Origin: Firmicutes bacterium AM55-24TS
GTDB lineage: Bacteria; Bacillota; Clostridia; UBA1381
Length of the DNA stretch: 13,310 nt
Direction: 5' to 3'
NCBI GenBank assembly: GCA_003460745.1
Contig: QTVU01000059.1
Coordinates: 1-13,310 of the forward strand
Position numbers and translations under genes: made by a program. This document shows, one piece after another, positions 1 through 7,479 of this stretch. How positions within the stretch are numbered: the stretch's first letter is position 1; the number at the start of each line of letters is the position of its first letter. The notes below the pieces were generated by a model. It saw only the letters and a program-made list of their open reading frames with translations, was not told the DNA's origin and did not search any database.

Positions 1-30
1 TGACTGTCATTTTTTATCTTATCGTTTTCC

Positions 31-110
31 ACCACTCCGTCACTTCGTGACACCTCTCCTCAAGGAGAGGCTTTTGTACGGCTTCTATTGAGGGGAGCCG
101 GCAACGCAGG
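31..110. repeat. Repeat-like cluster of small hairpins
   Basis: Two perfect small palindromes sit side by side: GTCAC-TTC-GTGAC (39-51) and CCTCTCC-TCAA-GGAGAGG (53-70), followed by CTTTTG, then GC-richer text containing GCCGGC (97-102). This is noticeably more GC-rich than the flanking genes. The look resembles dispersed intergenic repeats I know from gut Clostridia genomes, but copy number cannot be seen from one window. The second hairpin with its short T run could also act as a weak rightward terminator. Confidence 0.4.
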
Positions 111-135
111 ATTTTATGCCTACTTATCCACGAAA

Positions 136-164
136 AAAAGGGATTATCGTGGATAATCCCTTTT
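136..164 (-). terminator. Rho-independent terminator of the ppx-ppk-SDR operon
   Basis: Read on the minus strand, a 12-bp stem (AAAAGGGATTAT pairing with ATAATCCCTTTT) encloses a 5-base loop CCACG and is followed by further T residues. It begins three bases after the SDR stop codon (TGA at 167-169), exactly where the operon terminator is expected. The flanking A and T runs make it potentially active in both directions. Confidence 0.85.
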
Positions 165-166
165 AA

Positions 167-883
167 TCATATCACCATACCGCCGTCAACGTTGACAACC
201 TGACCTGTTATAAAATCTGCATTTTCGCTTGCAAGAAATCTTACCGTCTTTGAAACCTCCTCCGGTTTACCGAGTCGTTCAAGCGGTGTTTCTTCACAAA
301 GGCAATCAAAGTCTTCTTTTGTCAAATGGCTGTTCATTTCAGTTTCAATAACTCCGGGTGCAACACAATTTACGCATATACCCGACGGTCCCAACTCCTT
401 TGCAAGTGCTTTTGTAAAGCCTATAACCGCCGCCTTTGCGGCACTGTAATGAACCTCACAGCTGCCTCCGGTAACACCCCACATTGACGAAATATTAATG
501 ATTTTACCGCTGTGTTTATAAATCATATCATCAACAAAAGCCTTTGTAACGAGATACATACTTTTCATATTCACATCAAACATTCTGTCCCAATCATTTT
601 CAGTTATATCTGTAAACAGTTTTTGTTGTGAAATACCTGCATTATTCACAATTACATCTATTTTACCGTAATTTGTGTGAATAAATTCAGCCATATCATT
701 TACTTGTTTAGAGTCTGAAACATCTGCTTTTACTATAACCGCACCTGTTTCATTTTTTATCTTTTCCGCCTCATCACTGCTTTTGTTATAATTCAAAAAC
801 ACTCTGTATCCGTTATTTGAAAATTCATATACACAAGCCTTACCTATTCCGCGACTTCCGCCTGTTATCAAAACATTTTTCAT
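167..883 (-). CDS. FabG-like short-chain dehydrogenase/reductase
   Basis: A 238-residue classical SDR oxidoreductase, most like 3-oxoacyl-[ACP] reductase (FabG), which uses NADPH to reduce a ketone to an alcohol. The Rossmann cofactor motif TGGSRGIG is at residues 7-14, NNAG at 80-83, and the catalytic set is complete: N105, S133, Y146 and K150 (YxxxK). The end carries the usual TGQVVNVDGG segment. Length matches the family (about 240-250). Start ATG at 883 is preceded by AAGGAAAG. It lies 12 bases after ppk1 and is the last gene of the operon. No other fatty-acid gene is nearby, so a role in the FAS II cycle is not supported by context; it could reduce another keto or sugar substrate. The family call is secure, the substrate is not. 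Confidence 0.9.
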   Translation of the reverse strand: MKNVLITGGSRGIGKACVYEFSNNGYRVFLNYNKSSDEAEKIKNETGAVIVKADVSDSKQVNDMAEFIHTNYGKIDVIVNNAGISQQKLFTDITENDWDRMFDVNMKSMYLVTKAFVDDMIYKHSGKIINISSMWGVTGGSCEVHYSAAKAAVIGFTKALAKELGPSGICVNCVAPGVIETEMNSHLTKEDFDCLCEETPLERLGKPEEVSKTVRFLASENADFITGQVVNVDGGMVI

Positions 884-895
884 AATCTTTCCTTC

Positions 896-3007
896 TTATT
901 CTTCTTCCGGTTTCATTTTAGGTATAAACACCCTTGATGTCTTTTTCTCAACAACCTTGTTTGCACGTTCAACAGCCTGTTCCATGCAATATTCCTGACA
1001 GTCAAGTTTTTTCTTTCCGCGTCTGTCTTTTGTATAAACACCGTCATGCTGAATATGTGCACGCATTGTATCGCTAAGCTGTACATCAAGCACGTTTATA
1101 ACATCTTTTTTCAAATTTTCATCATCAATAGGGAACATTATTTCAACACGTCTGTTAAGATTTCTCTGCATCCAATCGGCACTTGCACAGAACACATTTT
1201 CTTGACCGTCATTATAGAAATAATATATTCTTGTATGTTCAAGGTATCTGCCGATAATAGAACGAACCGTAATATTTTCCGACAAATCCTTTACACCTGC
1301 TCTCAAGGCACAAATTCCGCGCACAATCAAATCAATCTTAACACCGCTGCAGCTTGCTTTATATAAAAGTTCAATAATTTTAGGGTCAACAAGCGAATTA
1401 ACCTTTGCAACTATTCTTGCTTTACGTCCTTCTTTTGCGTGTTTAACTTCACGTTCAATCATTTCTTCCGTCTTTTTTCTTAGCCATAGAGGTGCAAGAA
1501 TAAGTTTGTTCCAGTGTGACGGCTCTGAAAATCCCGAAATCATATTAAAGAATGCACCGGCGTCATCACCGATTGGTTTTGAACAAGTCAAAAGTCCCAT
1601 ATCGGTATAGAAATTAGCGGTTATATCGTTATAGTTACCCGTTCCGAGATGAACATATCTTCTGATACCGTCCTCCTCACGTCTTACTATTTCGGTAATC
1701 TTTGAATGTGTTTTAAGTCCTAAAAGTCCGTATATAACGTGACAACCGGCTTTTTCAAGTTTTCTCGCCCAAATAATATTGTTTTCTTCATCAAATCTTG
1801 CCTTTAATTCAACAAGTACGCTCACTTGCTTACCGTTTTCCGCCGCACGCGAAAGTGCCTCTATAATAGGCGAATTACCGCTTACTCTGTACAATGTCTG
1901 TTTAATTGCAAGTACATTTTCATCAACTGCAGCCTGTTTTATCAAATCAACTATTGTTGAAAAACTGTCATACGGGTGATGAAGAAGTATATCGCCCTCA
2001 CGGATTTTTTCAAATAAATCAACATTTTTAAGTTCAGGTCTTACCTGTGATTTAAACGGCTTATATTTATACTTGTCAAATCCGTCCTCCGAATACAGCT
2101 TATTTAAGAAAGTAAAATCAATAGGTCCGTTGATTTTATAAATATCATCATTCTTAACTTTCAATTCTTTCTTTAAAATTGAAAGCAATTCACTTTTAAC
2201 CTTACTGTCCACTTCAAGACGGATTACACCGCTTCTTTCACGTTCCTTAAGGCTCTTTTCAATTTCAATAAGCAAATCTTCACTGTCGTCCTCATCAATA
2301 GGAATATCCGCATCACGCATAACTCTGTATGAGTATGAGCAAAGCACGTCATAACCCATAAACAGCATAGGCAAAAACTCCTGTACTATTTCTTCAAGCA
2401 GAATAAATTGTTTTTTACCGTTTTCTGACGGAAGTTTCACTATACGTTTAAATACTGACGGTATCTGTACCGTTGCAAAAGCCTGTTCCTTGTTTTCCTT
2501 TTTGATAAGTGCACAAATGTTAAGCACCTTATTTTGAATAAGCGGAAACGGTCTTGACGAATCAACCGCCATAGGCGTCAAAACAGGGTATATTTCATTT
2601 TTGAAATACTTTTCAATAAATTTCTTTTGTTCTTCAGAAAGCTGATTTCTGTTTAAGATTGATATGTTTTCAACAGCCAGCTGCGGCAGAAGTAATTTTT
2701 CATATGTACTATACTGCATATCAACCATATTATGAGTTTTTTCAGATATTTTTTCAAGCTGTTCGTGAGGTGTAAGTCCGGACGCGTCTTTTTTCTTATA
2801 GTCGGAAATCTCCATATTTTTAAGTGACGCAACACGTACCATGAAAAATTCATCAAGATTTGAACTTGTTATGGCAAGAAATTTAAGTCTTTCAAACAAC
2901 GGATTTTCTTTATCCCTTGCTTCATGCAATACACGCAAATTAAAATCAAGCCAAGAAAGTTCTCTGTTTATATAGTTTTCACTTTTATTATAGTCCTGCA
3001 TAATCAT
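896..3007 (-). CDS. ppk1: Polyphosphate kinase 1
   Basis: Cytoplasmic enzyme that reversibly polymerises the gamma-phosphate of ATP into inorganic polyphosphate. 703 residues, close to the E. coli enzyme (688). The N-terminal domain opens with the hallmark NRELSWLDFN (14-23) and SSNLDEFFMVRV (48-59). HPYDSF is at 344-349. Both histidines known to be essential in PPK1 are present: H434 in GLKTHSK (the phosphorylated residue) and H591 in RYLEHTR, matching E. coli H435 and H592. RYVHLGTGNYND (450-461) is also intact. The ATG at 3007 overlaps the ppx stop as ATGA, implying translational coupling; an in-frame ATG at 3001 is an alternative start, and GAAAGGA lies upstream. Co-transcription with a polyphosphatase-like gene places synthesis and breakdown of polyP under one promoter. 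Unusual only for being next to dnaA. Confidence 0.97.
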   Translation of the reverse strand: MIMQDYNKSENYINRELSWLDFNLRVLHEARDKENPLFERLKFLAITSSNLDEFFMVRVASLKNMEISDYKKKDASGLTPHEQLEKISEKTHNMVDMQYSTYEKLLLPQLAVENISILNRNQLSEEQKKFIEKYFKNEIYPVLTPMAVDSSRPFPLIQNKVLNICALIKKENKEQAFATVQIPSVFKRIVKLPSENGKKQFILLEEIVQEFLPMLFMGYDVLCSYSYRVMRDADIPIDEDDSEDLLIEIEKSLKERERSGVIRLEVDSKVKSELLSILKKELKVKNDDIYKINGPIDFTFLNKLYSEDGFDKYKYKPFKSQVRPELKNVDLFEKIREGDILLHHPYDSFSTIVDLIKQAAVDENVLAIKQTLYRVSGNSPIIEALSRAAENGKQVSVLVELKARFDEENNIIWARKLEKAGCHVIYGLLGLKTHSKITEIVRREEDGIRRYVHLGTGNYNDITANFYTDMGLLTCSKPIGDDAGAFFNMISGFSEPSHWNKLILAPLWLRKKTEEMIEREVKHAKEGRKARIVAKVNSLVDPKIIELLYKASCSGVKIDLIVRGICALRAGVKDLSENITVRSIIGRYLEHTRIYYFYNDGQENVFCASADWMQRNLNRRVEIMFPIDDENLKKDVINVLDVQLSDTMRAHIQHDGVYTKDRRGKKKLDCQEYCMEQAVERANKVVEKKTSRVFIPKMKPEEE

Positions 3008-4530
3008 TTCAATCCTTTCTTCACAAGTACGGCTTTGATACCGAACACTTCTTCAAAAAATTCCTGTGCTATGTTAAATTCACGTTCTTCAAGACTTATA
3101 TCACTGTCCGTATAAGCGGTTATCGTAAGTATTCCGTTTCTTATTGATGTTTTTATTTCGTCTATTTTTTGATTGTATTCAACATCAAGTGACTTGGCAA
3201 GTGAAAGTATTGCCGCAAGTTTTGAAATAAGCAATCTTCTGTTCTTTGAATATACGTTATATTCATTAAAATCAAAAATACCGTTTTGGAACAGCACCGC
3301 ACCCGATATTACTTTGTGTTCCTTTTGTGACAAACCTATAATAGGATTTGATTTTACAATGTCGTATGAGTATTTGCTGTAATCGTTTATATTTATATAG
3401 TAACCCGTATCCGCAAATATTGACGCAACTTTAAGCAATACCGCATGACGCTTTGAAAGTCCGAACTTTTTAGAAAGTGTTGCCATTATATTTACTCCAA
3501 ACTCCATAATTTTAGTATAATGGCGGTGGCTTACATCATATTTGCCTGCATAATATTTTGCACTTGATATAATATCATCTGTAAATATATGCTTTGTATG
3601 CGTATAAGCATTTTTTTCGACATATTCGACAAGTATTCCGTCAACAAGCGATATTTCAGGTGCAATGATTATCTGATTTTTGTCTTTTGACATAAACATC
3701 TTATAGAAAAGAATTGACGGCATCATCAGCTTTGCAATATCATAAGGTACTTCGTACTTGTCCTCCACATATTGCGGACCGTATTCAGATATAATCTTGT
3801 ATACATCATCTATATTTTCTTCTGTTATGCTGTCCGAACTTATACCGCAGATTTTTTTGATATATCTTACTTGATTACCCATTATTACGAAATACTTATA
3901 GTTTGGATTTTTGTAGAATACATTTTTATAGTTATTGATACCTGCCTTAATAAAATCCTCAAGCACACTTGAAAAAGAGGTTGTACTGTTTTTAACCGTT
4001 GAAAGATTTTCAAGTACACGAAGTGAACCCATAGGCAGGTTTTGAGAAAATTGAAGTTTGGACTGCTCATAATGTGATACCTGCACACTTCCCGACGCAA
4101 CGTCAACCAAAACAGCACCTGCCTCGATAATATCGTCAAAATAGCTGTTGTTAAGTGCAAATGCCTTGTTATGCAAAAATCTTTCCTCTTCATTCGATAT
4201 AATAGTGACCTTTATCCCCGTTCTTATATTAATCTGGTCAATTATATACTCACTGTTTGACGCCTCTCTTACGGCAGTTGTTGCATAACAGACATATTCG
4301 TCAACTCCGTAGCTTTTCATTATCCTTAAATATTCTTCAAAGCAGTTACATATCTTGTCAACAAGGTTATAGCTTATTTTTCCGACTGCATACGATTCTT
4401 TACCTATTGACAAATCATATTTGACGGTATCCAACACAGAAATGCCGTTTTTCTTTGAAACTTCCGCTATCTTCATTGTTATTTCCGTAGACCCCAAGTC
4501 TATTGCCGCAAAAACTTTATATCTCGGCAC
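3004..4530 (-). CDS. ppx: Ppx/GppA-type exopolyphosphatase-like protein with degenerate HD domain
   Basis: 508 residues. The N-terminal two-thirds is an ASKHA-fold Ppx/GppA phosphatase, which removes terminal phosphates from polyphosphate or hydrolyses pppGpp. Motifs: AAIDLGSTE (8-16, phosphate-1 loop), CYATTAVREASN (81-92), ISNEEERF (111-118, containing the catalytic acidic position), VDVASGSVQVS (142-152, phosphate-2 loop; usually GGGS, here ASGS). The C-terminal part (about 310-508) corresponds to the HD-like domain, but the usual LHDIG is FADTG (372-376) and the usual HHKHSYY is NDYSKYSYD (382-390), so metal-binding histidines are gone. Start is GTG at 4530, chosen because AGGAAGGA (4541-4548 on the complement) sits 10 bases upstream. 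First gene of the operon. PolyP turnover is inferred from ppk1; the altered motifs leave room for a regulatory or binding-only role. Confidence 0.88.
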   Translation of the reverse strand: MPRYKVFAAIDLGSTEITMKIAEVSKKNGISVLDTVKYDLSIGKESYAVGKISYNLVDKICNCFEEYLRIMKSYGVDEYVCYATTAVREASNSEYIIDQINIRTGIKVTIISNEEERFLHNKAFALNNSYFDDIIEAGAVLVDVASGSVQVSHYEQSKLQFSQNLPMGSLRVLENLSTVKNSTTSFSSVLEDFIKAGINNYKNVFYKNPNYKYFVIMGNQVRYIKKICGISSDSITEENIDDVYKIISEYGPQYVEDKYEVPYDIAKLMMPSILFYKMFMSKDKNQIIIAPEISLVDGILVEYVEKNAYTHTKHIFTDDIISSAKYYAGKYDVSHRHYTKIMEFGVNIMATLSKKFGLSKRHAVLLKVASIFADTGYYININDYSKYSYDIVKSNPIIGLSQKEHKVISGAVLFQNGIFDFNEYNVYSKNRRLLISKLAAILSLAKSLDVEYNQKIDEIKTSIRNGILTITAYTDSDISLEEREFNIAQEFFEEVFGIKAVLVKKGLK

Positions 4531-4567
4531 ATTTCATCATTCCTTCCTATAGTTTTGTATTAATTTT

Positions 4568-4596
4568 ATTATACATAAAACTTAAAAAAATCTCAA
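4568..4596 (-). promoter_or_regulatory. Sigma-A-type promoter of ppx-ppk-SDR operon
   Basis: On the minus strand, TTGAGA (4591-4596) and a perfect TATAAT (4568-4573) are separated by exactly 17 bases (4574-4590), giving a leader of about 30 bases before the GTG start of ppx. Its -35 is only 8 bases from the -35 of the opposing dnaA promoter. Confidence 0.75.
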
Positions 4597-4604
4597 TATT
4601 TTTC

Positions 4605-4633
4605 TTGATTAATTTACTTAAATTTGATATTAT
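4605..4633 (+). promoter_or_regulatory. Sigma-A-type promoter of dnaA
   Basis: TTGATT (4605-4610) and TATTAT (4628-4633) with a 17-base spacer. Transcription would start near 4640, leaving an ~80-base leader before the dnaA ATG. No clear DnaA box is seen here, so autoregulation by DnaA through this promoter is not evident. Confidence 0.65.
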
Positions 4634-4720
4634 AGAGTGTAGACTTAAATATAATGGCGATATGTTTGATTTTAATACAATTTGTTAACAATAATGAAAA
4701 AAAGGAGGAAAATAATAGAT

Positions 4721-6054
4721 ATGGATATGTTAGAGATTTGGAATCAAGTTCTTGAAAATCTTGAAGGCAATGTATCTCCTGTCGGATTTAATATACATAT
4801 AAAAACAGCAGTTCCCGTATGTTTTGAAAACTCGACTTTTACTATTTCCGTAGCTACTTCTATTAATAAAAATCTTGTAGAATACCGTTACAAAAAATAC
4901 ATTGAATCATCACTTGAAAAAGTTACGGGTGCTAAAATTTCACTTGCTGTTTTGGTCGGTGACGCAAACGAGTTAAAGCAAGAAATCGAATCAAAACAAA
5001 ACTCGGAATATGACAACAGTGAAATAATAAGCAGTGACGGTTTAAATTCAAAGTATACATTTGAAAATTTTGTACAGGGTTCTTCAAATTTATATGCGTA
5101 TACCGCCGCAGAGCAAGTTGCCAATCATCCGGGTGAAAGCAATAATCCTCTTTTTATTTACGGTAACAGCGGACTTGGAAAAACACACTTAATGCAGGCA
5201 ATCGGTAATAAGATTAAAGCTAATAATCCAAATGCAAAGATAATATATGTTTCAGTGAAAACTTTATGAATGAATTTATCACATCAATCAGAGAAAAAAC
5301 AGGCGATAAATTCAGAAGTAAATACAGAGCCGCCGACGCACTTTTAGTGGACGACGTTCAATTTTTGAAAAATAAAGAGGCTACACAGGACGAATTTTTC
5401 CATACCTTTAATGAACTCTTTAATTCAAAGAAACAAATTGTTTTGACAAGTGACCGACTTCCGAACGAACTGAAAACTCTTGAAGACCGTTTAAGAACAA
5501 GATTCGGACAAGGTCTTACCATTGATGTATCTGTACCTAACTTTGAAACAAGAGTTGCAATTCTTCAGCAGAAAGCATTGGAACATAATAAAGAAATTGA
5601 AGAAGAAGCATTGTTATATGTAGCGGAGCATATTCGTTCAAGTGTCCGTGAACTTGAAGGTGCACTTCTTAAAATCATATCAATGTCGGAATTTAAAAAA
5701 TGTAAAATAACAAAAGATTTTGCGGAAGAAGTTCTGAAAAAATTAATTCCGAAGAGCGAAACAGTAACTCCTCAGACTATTATAAAAAAAGTTTCTACTT
5801 TTTATAATATTTCAGAGTCTGATATTACCGGTAAAGTTAAGACAAAAGAAATAGTAGTTCCAAGACAAATTTCAATGTACCTTTGCCGAAAGATTTTAAA
5901 TATGAACGATACAAACATAGGTAAAGAGTTCGGAAAAGACCGAACAACAGTAGGACATAACATTGAAAAAATAGAGGAAAGCATCGATACTAACAGTACG
6001 ATTAAATCAGATGTAAATTACATATTAAAAGACCTAAATTATAACGAGGGATAA
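4721..6054 (+). CDS. dnaA: Chromosomal replication initiator DnaA (frameshifted by a one-base deletion)
   Basis: DnaA binds DnaA boxes, oligomerises with ATP on oriC, opens the duplex and recruits helicase. The gene is in two frames: 4721-5269 ends early, and 5266-6054 continues with the rest of the AAA+ domain. Restoring one A near 5254 (TCAGTG to TCAAGTG) gives 444 residues, the usual size, and the family text [11 protein letters not shown]. Domains: I about 1-75 (LEIWNQVL), linker 85-110, AAA+ 111 onward with Walker A GNSGLGKT (148-155), Walker B LLVDD (208-212), [13 protein letters not shown], and domain IV with R382 in PRQISMYL. The signature reads GKDRTTVGH: one residue shorter than GGRDHTTV, with Arg (codon 5941) where His is usual. 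Start ATG 4721 follows AAAGGAGG (4701-4708) with a longish 12-base gap; upstream in-frame ATGs lie before or within that site. A sequencing error is the likeliest cause of the split. Confidence 0.95.
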
Positions 6055-6057
6055 ATG

Positions 6058-6088
6058 TATGGATAAGTTGTTGATAACGTGTGGATTT
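6058..6088 (-). promoter_or_regulatory. Three DnaA-box-like sites at 11-bp steps
   Basis: Minus-strand 9-mers start at regular 11-base intervals: 6058-6066 (TTATCCATA), 6069-6077 (TTATCAACA) and 6080-6088 (AAATCCACA). The first two have one mismatch to TTATCCACA, the third two. All share orientation, and the spacing is about one helical turn, so bound DnaA would line up on one DNA face. Confidence 0.7.
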
Positions 6089-6125
6089 CTGAATAAGGAA
6101 ATTTCAGTAAAAAATCAGATTTGGG

Positions 6126-6144
6126 TTATCCAAAGTTATCCACC
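6126..6144 (+). promoter_or_regulatory. Two tandem DnaA boxes
   Basis: TTATCCAAA (6126-6134) and TTATCCACC (6136-6144) lie head-to-tail on the plus strand at a 10-base step, each one mismatch from the consensus. They point opposite to the 6058-6088 group, toward the trio element. Confidence 0.75.
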
Positions 6145-6162
6145 GACAATACATACTGTATG

Positions 6163-6171
6163 TGTTGATAA
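6163..6171 (-). promoter_or_regulatory. DnaA box TTATCAACA
   Basis: Exact second copy of the TTATCAACA variant also found at 6069-6077 and 6302-6310. One mismatch to the general consensus. Confidence 0.65.
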
Positions 6172-6210
6172 AATATAGCTTGTCTATGCACTCTGAAATG
6201 ACTTTTCCAT

Positions 6211-6241
6211 CAATCCACGCTCTCTACTACTACTATTATTA
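6211..6241 (+). promoter_or_regulatory. Basal unwinding element: DnaA-box core, spacer, DnaA-trios
   Basis: A weak box with intact ATCCAC core (CAATCCACG, 6211-6219) is followed by a short GC-containing spacer and then CTA CTA CTA CTA TTA TTA (6224-6241). The complementary strand therefore reads 3'-GAT x4, AAT x2-5', matching the DnaA-trio consensus 3'-(G/A)A(T/A)-5' described for B. subtilis. DnaA is thought to move from the box onto the single strand along these trios during opening. Confidence 0.75.
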
Positions 6242-6279
6242 TATTATATATTATATATTATTTATATATAAATATATAT
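6234..6279. other. A/T-only duplex unwinding tract
   Basis: Forty-six consecutive A/T bases, largely TATA/ATTA steps, starting in the last trios and running toward dnaN. This is the expected site of first strand separation. Confidence 0.75.
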
Positions 6280-6301
6280 GAAAAACAAAATTGCAGTGAT
6301 A

Positions 6302-6321
6302 TGTTGATAAATTTATACACA
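6302..6321. promoter_or_regulatory. Two DnaA-box-like sites at the dnaN leader
   Basis: TTATCAACA on the minus strand (6302-6310) and TTATACACA on the plus strand (6313-6321), each one mismatch from consensus. They sit immediately before the dnaN Shine-Dalgarno site, so DnaA bound here could also affect dnaN expression. Confidence 0.55.
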
Positions 6322-6335
6322 AGGAGATAATTAAA

Positions 6336-7469
6336 ATGAAATTAGTATGCAGTAAACCACAACTTGTTGATATAATAAATACTGTTCAAAGAGCTATTGC
6401 TCCAAAGACATCTTTACCTATACTTGAATGTATTAAGATTGATGCTAACGGTGACGGTAATGTTGTGTTTACAGGTAACAATATTGATATATGTATAGAA
6501 TATAATACCGAATGTACAGTTACAGAGGGCGGTACTATTGCACTTGCTTCAAAGATGTTCGGTGAAATTGTAAGAAGACTTCCTGACGGTGATGTTACTA
6601 TAAGTGTTAATCCGTCTAACTATGTTACTAAAATAAAGAGCGGTTCAAGTGAATTTAATATTCAGGGTATTGCTCCGGATGAATTTCCCGACGCACCTAT
6701 ACTTGAAGAAAAGTTCAGATTTTCAATTACACAGGACGTACTTAAAAAGCTTATAAGAAAGACAATAGCGTTTGTTTCTCAAAATGAGGGTAAAAAGCCT
6801 GTTTTGACCGGTGCATTGTTTGAGATTAAAAACAATTATCTTAACGTTGTTGCGTCAGACGGTCACAGACTTGCTGTTGTTAAAGAAGAAATAAATGATA
6901 ATGTTGAAAACAATAAACTTGTTGTTCCGGGTATGACACTCCGCGAACTTTTGAAAATTCTTAAAGATGATGAAGAAAATGTTGATATTATAGTATCGGA
7001 CAGAACTGTTTTGTTTGATTTTGGATATTATCAGGTTTATTCGAGATTGCTTGACGGCGAATTTTTGAAGTATGACGCGATTATATCGGTGGTAAATACG
7101 TTAAACGTAGTTGTTGAAAAGAGCCTTATTACAGATAGCTTGGAAAGAGCGTTGCTTTTGATTAACGATGATATATCAGCAAAATCTGAAAATAAAGTTC
7201 CTGTACGTTTTAATATCGGCTATGATAAGATTGACGTTTCTTGTATAACAGGTAAGGGACAGGTTAATGACACAGTACCTGTTGAGCTTGACGGCGATAA
7301 CCTTTTGATTGGGTTTAACTGTAGATTTTTGCTTGACGCATTGAGTGCTTGTGACGAAGAAAAGGTTAAGATGGAATTTTCTGCTCCGACAAGCGGTTGC
7401 TTTATAAAGAGCGTAGAGGGTGACGATTCTTATATTTATATGATTCTTCCTGTAAGACTTTATAACTAA
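6336..7469 (+). CDS. dnaN: DNA polymerase III sliding clamp (beta subunit)
   Basis: Ring-shaped processivity factor that tethers polymerase III and other DNA enzymes to the template. 377 residues, typical for the family (366-380). Three repeated clamp domains are expected. Visible marks include the N-terminal TSLPILECIKI, a middle-domain VASDGHRLAVV around residue 175-185, and the conserved C-terminal end MILPVRL that forms part of the partner-binding pocket (usually MPVRL). AAGGAG at 6321-6326 lies 9 bases before the ATG. The reading frame is intact. It follows oriC and may be read from dnaA or from a promoter within the origin that I could not assign. The next gene starts 10 bases after its stop, indicating an operon. 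Confidence 0.97.
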   Translation: MKLVCSKPQLVDIINTVQRAIAPKTSLPILECIKIDANGDGNVVFTGNNIDICIEYNTECTVTEGGTIALASKMFGEIVRRLPDGDVTISVNPSNYVTKIKSGSSEFNIQGIAPDEFPDAPILEEKFRFSITQDVLKKLIRKTIAFVSQNEGKKPVLTGALFEIKNNYLNVVASDGHRLAVVKEEINDNVENNKLVVPGMTLRELLKILKDDEENVDIIVSDRTVLFDFGYYQVYSRLLDGEFLKYDAIISVVNTLNVVVEKSLITDSLERALLLINDDISAKSENKVPVRFNIGYDKIDVSCITGKGQVNDTVPVELDGDNLLIGFNCRFLLDALSACDEEKVKMEFSAPTSGCFIKSVEGDDSYIYMILPVRLYN

Positions 7470-7479
7470 GAGGTGCTTT

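Larger units (their letters stand above)
6055..6335. other. Chromosomal origin of replication (oriC), dnaA-dnaN intergenic region
   Basis: A 281-base gene-free stretch between dnaA and dnaN. It contains about eight sequences resembling the DnaA box TTATCCACA, a run of DnaA-trios and a long A/T-only tract. In many Firmicutes the dnaA-dnaN interval holds the unwinding site, and the order here (boxes, trios, A/T tract toward dnaN) is that of Bacillus subtilis incC. Flanking operons read away from it on both sides apart from dnaA itself. No box cluster is evident upstream of dnaA, so a bipartite origin is not supported. Confidence 0.88.

Noticed and set aside
5249..5269. Programmed -1 frameshift making two DnaA forms, as in dnaX
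   Set aside because: No X-XXY-YYZ slippery heptamer at the junction, and the product of the first frame would lack Walker B and the DNA-binding domain. A missing base explains it more simply.
6291..6319. TTGCAG-17-TATACA promoter for dnaN
   Set aside because: The start site would fall near 6326, inside or after the Shine-Dalgarno AAGGAG at 6321-6326, leaving no usable ribosome site. The match overlaps DnaA-box-like sequences and is probably chance in AT-rich DNA.
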